Assembly (NCBI RefSeq): GCF_016649425.1 | Contig: NZ_JADRCR010000015.1 | Coordinates: forward strand, 1 to 61,348 | Reading direction: 5' to 3' | DNA from: Limnobaculum allomyrinae | Lineage (GTDB): Bacteria > Pseudomonadota > Gammaproteobacteria > Enterobacterales > Enterobacteriaceae | DNA: 61,348 nucleotides | Part shown: piece by piece, positions 16,837-25,115 of the stretch | Numbering within the stretch: the stretch's first letter is position 1 | How the letters are laid out: each line of letters starts with the position of its first letter | The notes under the pieces: generated by a model | The model's database searches: none | Told to the model about the DNA's origin: nothing | Seen by the model: only the letters and a program-made list of their open reading frames with translations | Program-made: the position numbers and the translations under genes

Positions 16837-18159
16837 TCAGAATACGGTGAGGCCTATAACAAATATGATTCCGGAGAACAGCAGGGCGGTAACACAGTAA
16901 CCCATAATGTCCCGAACCCCTAAACCAGCAATCGCCAGAGCAGGTAAGGCCCAGAATGGTTGTGCCATGTTCATCCACTGTTCACCGTAGGCGATTGCCA
17001 TGGCTGATTTACCCAGATCGGCGCCTAAAGCTTGTGCCGCAGGCATAACAAATGGACCCTGAATAACCCAGTGACCGCCGCCTGATGGTACTGCGAAGTT
17101 AATCAACGCAGAACTGAAGAAGGTCATGATTGGGAAGGTATCTTTGTTGGCAACGTTAATAAACCACTCGGTGATCAGACCACCTAAACCGGAGTGTTCC
17201 ATCATTAACTGGATACCGGCATAGAACGGGAATTGTACCAGAATACCGGCGGTACTCTTGGCTGCGGCAGAAATGGCGCGCATATAGGCCATTGGCGTTT
17301 TGTGCAGCAGTAAACCGGCAATCATAAACATCATGTTGACGGTGTTGATGGTGATATTGAAGCCTTTTTCGTAGAAATACATGCCTAAGTAAGCAATACC
17401 CAGCGCCCCAATGATCCACGCGATGATACGGCTTTCTTCCATTTTTTCCGCCACTGGAGCATCAGCAGGAAGTTTTTTCTGGAAGTCTGGCTCTTCAGCC
17501 AGCAGAGATGGATCAACAGTTACCACATCTTCTGGTTTTGGCATCATCATACGGGTAACAAACGGCATCACCACAATCAGAGATAACGTAATAAAGATGT
17601 TGTAGTTAGTGAAAATGGTTTGAGAAACCGGGATCAGACCCGCGATATGCTCAACCGGGTTACCTGGCGTTGCGGCCAGCAGCGGCATTGAACCAGAGAA
17701 ACCACCACCCCATGTCAGGAAGCCGATATAAGCACAGGCAATCAGCAATGGATAGTCAGAGCCTTTCACCCGACGAGCCACTTCACGGGCAAACATTGCA
17801 CCGACTACCAGTCCAAAGCCCCAGTTAATTACACAGGCAACAGAACCAAAGAAGGTTACCAGCATAACGCCCTGAGCAGGGGTTTTAGCGGCTGATGCGG
17901 TTAGTTTCAGGATACGTTTAACCGGCGCGGAGCTGGCCAATGCATGTCCTGTTACGATAATCAGCGCCATTTGCATACCGAAACCAAGCAGGTTCCAGAA
18001 GCCGTTACCCCACATTTGCACCATATCGACAGGTGTATGTGGTGTCAGAGCCAGTGCGATCACAAAAGTGAGCATGGTTAACAACATGGCGAAAATTAAC
18101 GGATCGGGCAGATAGCGGCTAACAAAGCCGGTTAAGAAACGAGATATGCGGCCGATCAT
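16837..18159 (-). CDS. atoE: Short-chain fatty acid transporter
   Basis: A 440-residue integral membrane protein of the AtoE family, with about a dozen hydrophobic segments. It takes up acetoacetate or short-chain fatty acids such as butyrate. It starts MIGRISRFLTGFVSRYLPDP, the typical beginning of the family. It overlaps the end of atoA by four bases, so translation is probably coupled. Confidence 0.95.
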   Translation of the reverse strand: MIGRISRFLTGFVSRYLPDPLIFAMLLTMLTFVIALALTPHTPVDMVQMWGNGFWNLLGFGMQMALIIVTGHALASSAPVKRILKLTASAAKTPAQGVMLVTFFGSVACVINWGFGLVVGAMFAREVARRVKGSDYPLLIACAYIGFLTWGGGFSGSMPLLAATPGNPVEHIAGLIPVSQTIFTNYNIFITLSLIVVMPFVTRMMMPKPEDVVTVDPSLLAEEPDFQKKLPADAPVAEKMEESRIIAWIIGALGIAYLGMYFYEKGFNITINTVNMMFMIAGLLLHKTPMAYMRAISAAAKSTAGILVQFPFYAGIQLMMEHSGLGGLITEWFINVANKDTFPIMTFFSSALINFAVPSGGGHWVIQGPFVMPAAQALGADLGKSAMAIAYGEQWMNMAQPFWALPALAIAGLGVRDIMGYCVTALLFSGIIFVIGLTVF

Positions 18160-18821
18160 GCTACACCTTCCTCAACAACGATTGGCATAACTTTAAAGTC
18201 TGCAGCCACGCTAAATTCAGCATCAGTTGCAGCCTTGATAGCTTCAAGCGTAACGCCCGGAGCATGTTCTTTCAGAATTAGCTGTCCCTTTTCAAACTCG
18301 AACACGCCCATTTCAGTCACAATCATGCTGACTTTGTTCTTAGCGGTTAACGGTAAAGTGCACTGCTTGAGGATTTTTGATGAACCATCTTTGGCACAAT
18401 GCTCCATCGCGATAATGACGCGGCGAGCACCGGTAACCAGATCCATTGCTCCACCCATGCCCGGAACCATTTTTCCCGGAACCATCCAGTTTGCCAGGTT
18501 GGCGCTTTGGTCAACCTGCAGGCCGCCTAAAACGCTGGCATCCACATGACCACCACGGATCAGGGCAAACGAGAAGGCACTGTCAAACATGGCAGCACCT
18601 GGCAGAACACCACAAGGTTGTCCACCGGCGTTGACCAGATTAGGATGTGCTTCAGTTACCGGGCCTAAACCCAGAAAACCGTTTTCTGACTGTAGAGTGA
18701 TATGAATATCTTGTGGTAAATAGTTCACTACCTGAGTTGGCAAGCCGATACCCAGGTTCACAATGTCACCATCATGTAGTTCAAGGGCTACGCGGCGAGC
18801 GATGAGTTCTTTTGCGTTCAT
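18156..18821 (-). CDS. atoA: Acetate CoA-transferase beta subunit
   Basis: A 221-residue beta subunit of the acetyl-CoA:acetoacetate CoA-transferase, which activates acetoacetate or butyrate by moving CoA from acetyl-CoA. The catalytic Glu is in SENGFLGLGP near residue 46. GGHVDASVLGGLQVD is the conserved mid-domain motif. It follows atoD after two bases. Confidence 0.95.
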   Translation of the reverse strand: MNAKELIARRVALELHDGDIVNLGIGLPTQVVNYLPQDIHITLQSENGFLGLGPVTEAHPNLVNAGGQPCGVLPGAAMFDSAFSFALIRGGHVDASVLGGLQVDQSANLANWMVPGKMVPGMGGAMDLVTGARRVIIAMEHCAKDGSSKILKQCTLPLTAKNKVSMIVTEMGVFEFEKGQLILKEHAPGVTLEAIKAATDAEFSVAADFKVMPIVVEEGVA

Positions 18822-18823
18822 GA

Positions 18824-19483
18824 TTAGCTCTCCTTTGGATAAACAATGTGATCGATTAATGCGCCAGGTGTCATTACGTGGTCCGGAGCAATATCACCCA
18901 CCGCCACCAGACTATCCGGTTCAGCAATAACCACATCTGCGGCCAGCGCGATGATTGGGTTAAAGTTACGGGCAGTTAATTCATAAACCAGGTTGCCCTG
19001 ATGGTCAGCGATATGGGATTGAATCAGTGCTAAATCAGCACGCAAAGGGAGTTCCAGAAGATATTCAACACCGTCGATAGTCAGTTTTTGTTTGCCTTCT
19101 TCAACGACGGTACCAACGCCAGTTGGGGTTAAGAAACCACCAAGGCCAGCACCACCGCAGCGGATCCGTTCAATCAGAGTACCCTGAGGTACCAGTTCCA
19201 CTTCCATTTCTCCGGCAATCATACGACGACCGGTTTCCGGGTTGGTGCCGATGTGTGACGCAATCACTTTCTTCACTCTGCCGTTAACCACTAAAGGGCC
19301 AATACCGGTATCAACAAATGCAGTATCGTTAGCAATGATAGTTAAATCTTTTACACCAGAATTAAGGAGGGCCTCGACCAGACGCGGCGGTGTTCCCACA
19401 CCCATGAAACCGCCAACCATGATAGTCATACCATCACGAAAATATTCAGCAGCCTGCTGTATATCAATATGTTTATTTTTCAT
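18824..19483 (-). CDS. atoD: Acetate CoA-transferase alpha subunit
   Basis: A 219-residue alpha subunit of the same CoA-transferase, partner of AtoA. The N-terminal glycine-rich [18 protein letters not shown] and the segment [15 protein letters not shown] are typical of the family. It is the first gene of atoDAEB and is preceded by a sigma-54 promoter and an activator palindrome. Confidence 0.95.
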   Translation of the reverse strand: MKNKHIDIQQAAEYFRDGMTIMVGGFMGVGTPPRLVEALLNSGVKDLTIIANDTAFVDTGIGPLVVNGRVKKVIASHIGTNPETGRRMIAGEMEVELVPQGTLIERIRCGGAGLGGFLTPTGVGTVVEEGKQKLTIDGVEYLLELPLRADLALIQSHIADHQGNLVYELTARNFNPIIALAADVVIAEPDSLVAVGDIAPDHVMTPGALIDHIVYPKES

Positions 19484-19531
19484 AATTATTCCTTATGTTT
19501 TGACGTCCGAAGAAGGACTCACACAAGGAAT

Positions 19532-19547
19532 TGCAAGGGATGTGCCA
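19532..19547 (-). promoter_or_regulatory. Sigma-54 promoter of atoDAEB
   Basis: On the minus strand, TGGCAC-ATCCC-TTGCA is an exact match to the -24/-12 consensus with the required 5-base spacing. It lies about 50 bp upstream of the atoD start. RpoN dependence and activation by AtoC are known for E. coli ato. Confidence 0.92.
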
Positions 19548-19666
19548 GTTATGGTTTTTATGCAGTTTTTTGCACTTTGTGATAATTAATTATTAATAAT
19601 CAATTGATTAATTTAATTCCAGTCAGGAGCTGAAACGAGGCGATGGCTAAAATTAGTAAGGAGAAG

Positions 19667-19694
19667 TGTGCAATTATTTGCACAGGTGTGCACC
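19667..19694. promoter_or_regulatory. Probable AtoC upstream activating site
   Basis: TGTGCAATTATTTGCACA (19667-19684) is a palindrome with 7-bp arms, followed at once by a third related half, GTGTGCACC. The core TTTGCAC resembles the E. coli AtoC site as I remember it. Its centre is about 130 bp upstream of the sigma-54 promoter, the usual enhancer distance. Confidence 0.75.
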
Positions 19695-20201
19695 TTTTGT
19701 TTCACTGTTGGAGGTATGCTAAAAATCAGGATTTGCTATTTCAGAGCAATAGTTGAAACAGAAGGTTTACTCGCAGAGGTTTGTTAGATCATAGCGGCCA
19801 TAAGTCAGGATTTAGTTTCATTTTATGCTATTCATTTTTTAAGTTGCCTGATTAGACGCGTTTTTTATTAGCCCTTAAGCGTGCTTGAACGAGTTTCTTT
19901 GTAAAAAATAAGTTATTTCTATTTAAATTTATTTTTACTTAATTTCTATCTGGAAATGATTTATTAATGGATTATTTCCCCCCTTTTTTTATTGAGATAA
20001 ACTTTTCAACTCAATTATTTGATCTAATTAATAATTTTATTTTTTCTGATAAATAGAATCACTTAGCTATTAGATGTGCGTTTAATATTTTCATTCGATT
20101 GATAATAAACGTTATTGTTTATTCTTATATCAGTAATTCTATTTTTATAAAAATAAATGAATGTTTAAATCATTATTTATTCTATCTGGCGGGGAACCAA
20201 T
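19695..20201. other. AT-rich intergenic region upstream of the lipase gene
   Basis: About 500 bp with no plausible gene. It is strongly AT-rich from 19850 on and must contain the lipase promoter. TATAAA at about 20145-20150 is a possible -10, but I cannot name a matching -35. The Shine-Dalgarno GGGGAA lies just before ATG 20202. Confidence 0.4.
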
Positions 20202-22046
20202 ATGGCTATCTTTGATATCAAGGGATATTCGAGTAAAGAATCAGCAGAATTAGTTAACCAGTCTTTAGCGATAATTAATTATTCATTTCGAGGTTTACCT
20301 GAAGGATTAGCTGAAGGTTATTACAAATATGGTATGACGACGACAGGGATAGTTCCGATGCTCTGGACAGGCCTGTTTGGTTCTAAAACGTCTCAGGGAG
20401 TAATGAGCTGGAGTGGATTAAAAGGTGCTGAAGATAGAAGCTACCAGAGTCTTGCGGATAGTGGATGGCAGCGAATTTCCGCCAGTGAATTAAATTATCA
20501 GGGAAAGGAAGATAAGTGGAATGCCATCGTTGGTGAACATCCGCTATTTCGTTCCGCTCAGGCTGATGTTTTAGGGTTTCACGATGAGCAAGGACAGTTA
20601 AGTAAAATCACTATTGCCTTTCGCGGTATTACCGGAGAGCGGGAGAATCTGGTTACCGATACTTTGATGGATGTGGTGAATCTTTATAACAGTATTGTGA
20701 AACCACAACCGGATTATTTACCTAAAGCTTTTGGTGAGTTACTGCAAACTGTTGCGGAATTTGCTCAGGCAAATGGCCTGAGCGGGGAAGATATTATTTT
20801 TACGGGCCACAGTTTAGGGGGTTCACTGGTCAGTAATATGGCAATGCTCAGTGAAGCTGAATGGGGCGGGTTTTATAAAGATTCTGTGTATATCTCTTCC
20901 GCCTCTTCACGTATTGATAGTAATGCGATGAATGTGTTGCATTATGGTTTGGAAAATGAGCCCGTCTATCGGGTAACTGATAGCGGAAAAATTATGTTCT
21001 TTGACTCGTTATTTGTTCACGATCAGGAATACCCTAACTCAACCGATAATATTGTTGGTTTTAACGATCTTTATGCCGGTAAGGCCGGATTATTGAATTG
21101 GTTACCTTATAGCATCGCTAATCCGGTTTCATGGGTGACGCACATGCCATTTACCTATAGTGATGTGATTAAAGGCATTACAGGTTCCCAATTTTATGAT
21201 TTAACCGAGCAAGATTCAGTGATTGTGGTATCCAGCCTGTCTGATGTGACGCGAGGTAATACATGGGTAGAGGATATCCAATCCAGAACCTCCAATCATT
21301 ATGGCAAGAGTGCCTTTATTCTTGGTTCAGATCATGATGATTTGCTGCGAGGCGGTTTGGGCAACGATCGTCTGGAAGGTTTTTCTGGTGACGATCGTTT
21401 TCAATTAGGGCAAGGGTATAACATTGTCGCCGGTGGTGAAGGTAATGATGTGCTTGAATTGACTCATCCTTTGTCGGAATACAGTATTAGTCGTGATAGC
21501 GAAGGAACGGTCTATTTGTATCATGCAGAACAAGGTACTTTAAACACGTTATATGATGTGGAATATATCTCAGACAACACAGCGAGTGGAACGACCTATC
21601 AAATATGCGAACATGGCTTACAGCGGGTGGATGACCCTTCCATCGTTTATGATTATGCCACCACAGCGGCAAGCTCCGCGGATGATGACCAATTACAGTT
21701 AACCGAGAGTGGCTGGATGTTTGGTGGCGATGGTAATGATATATTGATCGGCAGTGATAAACCCTCGTTATTCTTTTCAGGCAAGGGAGATGACACATTA
21801 GTCAGCCTGGCTGATGACCTGTTTGTGTTTAATGACGGTGATGGCAATGATGTTATTCACGGTTTTGATCAGGGCGATCTGATTCAATTGGTTGGCATTG
21901 CGGGATTAACTCGAGTCGAGGATTTATTTAAAGATCTCATGATGACCGAGCAAGGGACGATGGTAAGTTATGGCGAAAATAACTCGATACTACTGGCTGA
22001 TGTCCCCCGTGAGCAGTTGAGCATGGACCAATTCATTCTGGTTTAA
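20202..22046 (+). CDS. lipA: Family I.3 (RTX-type) secreted lipase
   Basis: A 614-residue extracellular triacylglycerol lipase, close in length and pattern to Serratia marcescens LipA (613). There is no Sec signal, as expected for type I secretion. The alpha/beta-hydrolase nucleophile is in GHSLGGS near residue 206. From about 365 to 560 are calcium-binding RTX nonapeptides such as GGLGNDRLEG, GGEGNDVLE, GGDGNDILIG and GKGDDTLV. The C-terminus DQFILV is the usual hydrophobic type I secretion signal. No ABC exporter, membrane-fusion or TolC-like gene lies nearby, so secretion must use a machine encoded elsewhere. It sits between atoDAEB and atoSC, which are adjacent in E. coli. Confidence 0.92.
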   Translation: MAIFDIKGYSSKESAELVNQSLAIINYSFRGLPEGLAEGYYKYGMTTTGIVPMLWTGLFGSKTSQGVMSWSGLKGAEDRSYQSLADSGWQRISASELNYQGKEDKWNAIVGEHPLFRSAQADVLGFHDEQGQLSKITIAFRGITGERENLVTDTLMDVVNLYNSIVKPQPDYLPKAFGELLQTVAEFAQANGLSGEDIIFTGHSLGGSLVSNMAMLSEAEWGGFYKDSVYISSASSRIDSNAMNVLHYGLENEPVYRVTDSGKIMFFDSLFVHDQEYPNSTDNIVGFNDLYAGKAGLLNWLPYSIANPVSWVTHMPFTYSDVIKGITGSQFYDLTEQDSVIVVSSLSDVTRGNTWVEDIQSRTSNHYGKSAFILGSDHDDLLRGGLGNDRLEGFSGDDRFQLGQGYNIVAGGEGNDVLELTHPLSEYSISRDSEGTVYLYHAEQGTLNTLYDVEYISDNTASGTTYQICEHGLQRVDDPSIVYDYATTAASSADDDQLQLTESGWMFGGDGNDILIGSDKPSLFFSGKGDDTLVSLADDLFVFNDGDGNDVIHGFDQGDLIQLVGIAGLTRVEDLFKDLMMTEQGTMVSYGENNSILLADVPREQLSMDQFILV

Positions 22047-22066
22047 AAGGGATAGCGAATAGTAAA

Positions 22067-22091
22067 AAGGGCTGCAATGGTTGCAGCCCTT
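22067..22091. terminator. Bidirectional terminator between lipase and NUP genes
   Basis: AAGGGCTGCAA-TGG-TTGCAGCCCTT is an 11-bp stem with a 3-base loop. On the minus strand it is followed by a T-run, making it a strong terminator for the leftward NUP gene. It also ends the convergent lipase transcript. Confidence 0.9.
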
Positions 22092-22101
22092 ATGAGTAAG
22101 A

Positions 22102-23112
22102 TTATTTCAGCGGCGGGACGCCGTCTTTCCATGTATCCCAGTGGGTTACAATGTAGTCAGTCATTTCGCCACCGACAGTGGCAATATTCTCTACCGTTTC
22201 TTTAAAACCACCCGCCGTTTGGCCCGGAGCCGGGTCTAAATGTTCCAGCGTGGTTTCGTTAGGATTACCCTGATCGAAGTTAACTGACCCACGTAAGCTG
22301 AACACGCGTTGAGTGGTACCTTGAGTGCGGGCAATCACCTGAGTGATGGCAGCAATTTCCATTTCAGTTACCAGATAGTCGTCCGCGCCGTACAGTTTAG
22401 CAATGTACTGAGCCTCTTTTGACATTCCCGGGCCGTGGAAGAAAGTGTCTCCAGTCATATGAGTACCCGTCAGAACCTTTGGTGCGCGCCTGGCGTTATC
22501 ATCCGGATAGCGTTCACGATATTTTTGTGCGCCTTCGGAATCCAGCAGCTTAGTTTGTCCGGTAACCTTCATTGCCCAGGAAACCAGCGTTGGATTGAGC
22601 TGATAGCTACGAATGTTTTCGTAACCTTTACGCGGCATAAAAGTTTGGCCGTTATGTAACCCTTCCTCCGGTGCCCAGCGGTGACCAAGATCGTAATCAA
22701 TTGCCCACGAGCCCCAGCTTACATCACCGATGGTTCCGCGAGATGGCGGAGTACCGGCAACGCCGTTAATCATAAAATAGGTTTGTGACATATCAAACTT
22801 AGGGTTTAACAGGATAGCCTGTACGGAGGAGGAAGAGGCTACTTTACCCATACCTAATACGGAACCGCACACACCATCATCGTTACAAAAAACGGGAGAT
22901 GCGGCACCTTTAACGGTAATTGGTTGGCTATTTTTGAAATATTTCTCATACCAATACTGGAACTCTCCGGCTTTATCTCCGGTGTTTTGGCCAATCTCAA
23001 ACATAGAGCCAACAAACACTTTTACTTTAATTGGGGCTTCGCTGGCTAATGCCTGACCGGAGATAAAAAGCGGAAGGAAAAACAACGGGCACACACTCTT
23101 TTTTAACATCAC
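22102..23112 (-). CDS. NUP-family periplasmic purine nucleoside protein
   Basis: A 336-residue protein of the NUP (purine nucleoside permease) family, named after fungal homologues. It begins with a Sec signal peptide (MMLKKSVCPLFFLPLF, probable cleavage after ALA near residue 24), so it is periplasmic or lipid-free exported. Family-like motifs include YFMINGVAGTPPSRGTIGDVSWGSW near 110-134 and the C-terminal HWDTWKDGVPPLK. It has no membrane helices after the signal, so it cannot be a permease by itself. A nucleoside-binding or phosphorylase-like fold is more likely. The neighbours give no further clue. Confidence 0.8.
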   Translation of the reverse strand: MMLKKSVCPLFFLPLFISGQALASEAPIKVKVFVGSMFEIGQNTGDKAGEFQYWYEKYFKNSQPITVKGAASPVFCNDDGVCGSVLGMGKVASSSSVQAILLNPKFDMSQTYFMINGVAGTPPSRGTIGDVSWGSWAIDYDLGHRWAPEEGLHNGQTFMPRKGYENIRSYQLNPTLVSWAMKVTGQTKLLDSEGAQKYRERYPDDNARRAPKVLTGTHMTGDTFFHGPGMSKEAQYIAKLYGADDYLVTEMEIAAITQVIARTQGTTQRVFSLRGSVNFDQGNPNETTLEHLDPAPGQTAGGFKETVENIATVGGEMTDYIVTHWDTWKDGVPPLK

Positions 23113-23342
23113 TTATTTCCTGTTATGGTTCACGTAATCGTTTGCGCTATTTTCCCTATTCATGAATAAAAAAACCAGCCGTTATTGTTCATTCATGGAA
23201 ATAATTTTTCATCGATGAGCCACATCTTGATTTTTCGGGATTACTTGCGAGTTCTCATTTTTCCATCAGGGGGTTTACGCTAAACTATGGTTCTATTATT
23301 TGCGTAAAACTTACAGCTGAAACAATAGGAAACGTAACGGTT

Positions 23343-23699
23343 ATGCCAGAAAAGATAATAAAAGAGAACACAGAAGTAAGTTCGCTGACTAAGCGGCAAA
23401 TAACATCATTGTTAGAGGATTATCAAACCCTTAATGGTTCGTTACGTAAAATTGTGATTATATTTTTTCTTAGTGTGGCTATCGTTGCTTACATGTTGGT
23501 ATTTGGTAGCGTTTGGGATATCCCAATGATGGTGTTTACAGTAGCAATGGCCGGTTATTTTTTGTTGCTGAGCCGTAGAAAGAAAAATGTTGAGAACCAG
23601 TTAGATAAAGCATGTTCATCATTGTTTCACTGTGGCTTTAAACACGCTGCGACACAATTGAATCTCTACTTGAAACAGCATCACGAAGGTGCGGAATAA
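23343..23699 (+). CDS. Small membrane protein of unknown function
   Basis: An 118-residue protein that I do not recognise. Two hydrophobic helices near residues 37-55 and 58-76 are followed by a basic segment (SRRKKN) and a soluble C-terminus ending HHEGAE. The positive-inside rule places both ends in the cytoplasm. AGGAAACG lies upstream of ATG 23343. It is divergent from the NUP gene and convergent with atoC. It is a plausible real gene because of its length, start site and membrane pattern. Confidence 0.65.
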   Translation: MPEKIIKENTEVSSLTKRQITSLLEDYQTLNGSLRKIVIIFFLSVAIVAYMLVFGSVWDIPMMVFTVAMAGYFLLLSRRKKNVENQLDKACSSLFHCGFKHAATQLNLYLKQHHEGAE

Positions 23700-23738
23700 C
23701 CGGCCCAGAGACCGGTAATGACATCCATGCACGTCACG

Positions 23739-25115
23739 TTAGTCAATTCGATGCTCTTGCAGTTTATACATTAATGCCCGGCGGCTGATTCCCAAAACTC
23801 GTGCAGTCTGAACCCGGTTTCCCTGATTGTTAGCCAGCGCGGTGCAGATTAATTCACGCTCATAAGCTTTCAGGTTCTCTTTTAACGTATGTCCTATCAG
23901 GGTATGTACTGTTTCACTGATATGAGGAACATTGAGTTGTTGCTGTAAGTGTTCCGGTAGTTCATCAGGGAAGATAATAAATCCGGTACTCATGATGACC
24001 GCTCGCTCTATGGCGTTGGATAGCTCTCTAACGTTTCCAGGCCATGGATAGCTTTCAAGAATGGCTAATGTGCTGGGATCCAGCTCTACGATCTCTTTAC
24101 CGTTTTCTGCACTGAATTTTTGTAAAAAGTGCTGTGCCAACAGAGCGATATCTTCCGGTCGCTCACGTAGCGGAATTGGAGAGAGATGTATGACGTTCAG
24201 GCGATAGAATAGATCCTGACGAAACTCGCCTTGTTCCACCATGGCCGCCAGATTACGGTTAGTGGCGGCAATCAGGCGAATATCGGTTTTAATGGTCTGG
24301 CTTCCACCTAAGCGTTCAAACTCTCTTTCCTGCAAAACCCGTAGCAATTTTACCTGTAAGTTATGAGGCATTTCGCCCACTTCATCCAGTAACAGCGTTC
24401 CTTGATTAGCGCGTTCAAATAGCCCCTGACGTTGAGTCTGGGCACCGGTAAACGCCCCTTTTTCATGACCAAACAGTTCACTTTCCAGTAAAGATTCCGG
24501 TAGTGCACCACAGTTAATTTTAATGAATGGCCCTTTGGCACGTGGACTGTTGTAGTGAATGGCCTTGGCTATCAGCTCTTTGCCGGTGCCGCTTTCTCCG
24601 GTAATCAGTACGCTGGCGTTACTTTGGGCTATTTTTGCTGTGTCTTTACACAACTCCATCATTTTGGGGCTGTTAGTCAGAATACGATCCCATTGATAGC
24701 TATCCGACAGTGCACGATGCAGCAAATTAATCTCTTGCTTCATTTCCCGCAGCTGCATAGCTCGGCCGATCATCATCTTTAGTTCATCAAGATCGAAAGG
24801 TTTAATGACATAATCAAACGCACCCAGACGCAGAGCCTCCACTGCAGTTTCTATCGCGGCATAAGCCGTCATTAAAATGACCGGTATGCTCTGATGAGTT
24901 TGTCGCATCACCTGTAGTGCTTCCATACCGTTTAACTTTGGCATGCGAATATCCATCAGGACGATATCTGGCGTCTGTTGTTTAAAGAGTTCTAACGCCT
25001 GCTGACCGTCTTCCGCACAGATGGGCTGATGTCCGTCACGAGTAAATACCGCGGTAAGCATGTGACGAACGCTTTCTTCATCATCAACGATAAGAATACG
25101 GTAGGATTTTTTCAT
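23739..25115 (-). CDS. atoC: Sigma-54-dependent response regulator AtoC
   Basis: A 458-residue NtrC-type regulator (E. coli: 461). The receiver domain carries the phospho-accepting Asp in PDIVLMDIRMP near residue 54. The AAA+ domain has Walker A GESGTGKE near 171, the sigma-54 contact loop GAFTGA near 220 and the DEVGEMP segment. A Fis-type helix-turn-helix (QTARVLGISRRALMYKL) ends the protein. It activates atoDAEB at the sigma-54 promoter. It overlaps atoS by four bases. Confidence 0.95.
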   Translation of the reverse strand: MKKSYRILIVDDEESVRHMLTAVFTRDGHQPICAEDGQQALELFKQQTPDIVLMDIRMPKLNGMEALQVMRQTHQSIPVILMTAYAAIETAVEALRLGAFDYVIKPFDLDELKMMIGRAMQLREMKQEINLLHRALSDSYQWDRILTNSPKMMELCKDTAKIAQSNASVLITGESGTGKELIAKAIHYNSPRAKGPFIKINCGALPESLLESELFGHEKGAFTGAQTQRQGLFERANQGTLLLDEVGEMPHNLQVKLLRVLQEREFERLGGSQTIKTDIRLIAATNRNLAAMVEQGEFRQDLFYRLNVIHLSPIPLRERPEDIALLAQHFLQKFSAENGKEIVELDPSTLAILESYPWPGNVRELSNAIERAVIMSTGFIIFPDELPEHLQQQLNVPHISETVHTLIGHTLKENLKAYERELICTALANNQGNRVQTARVLGISRRALMYKLQEHRID

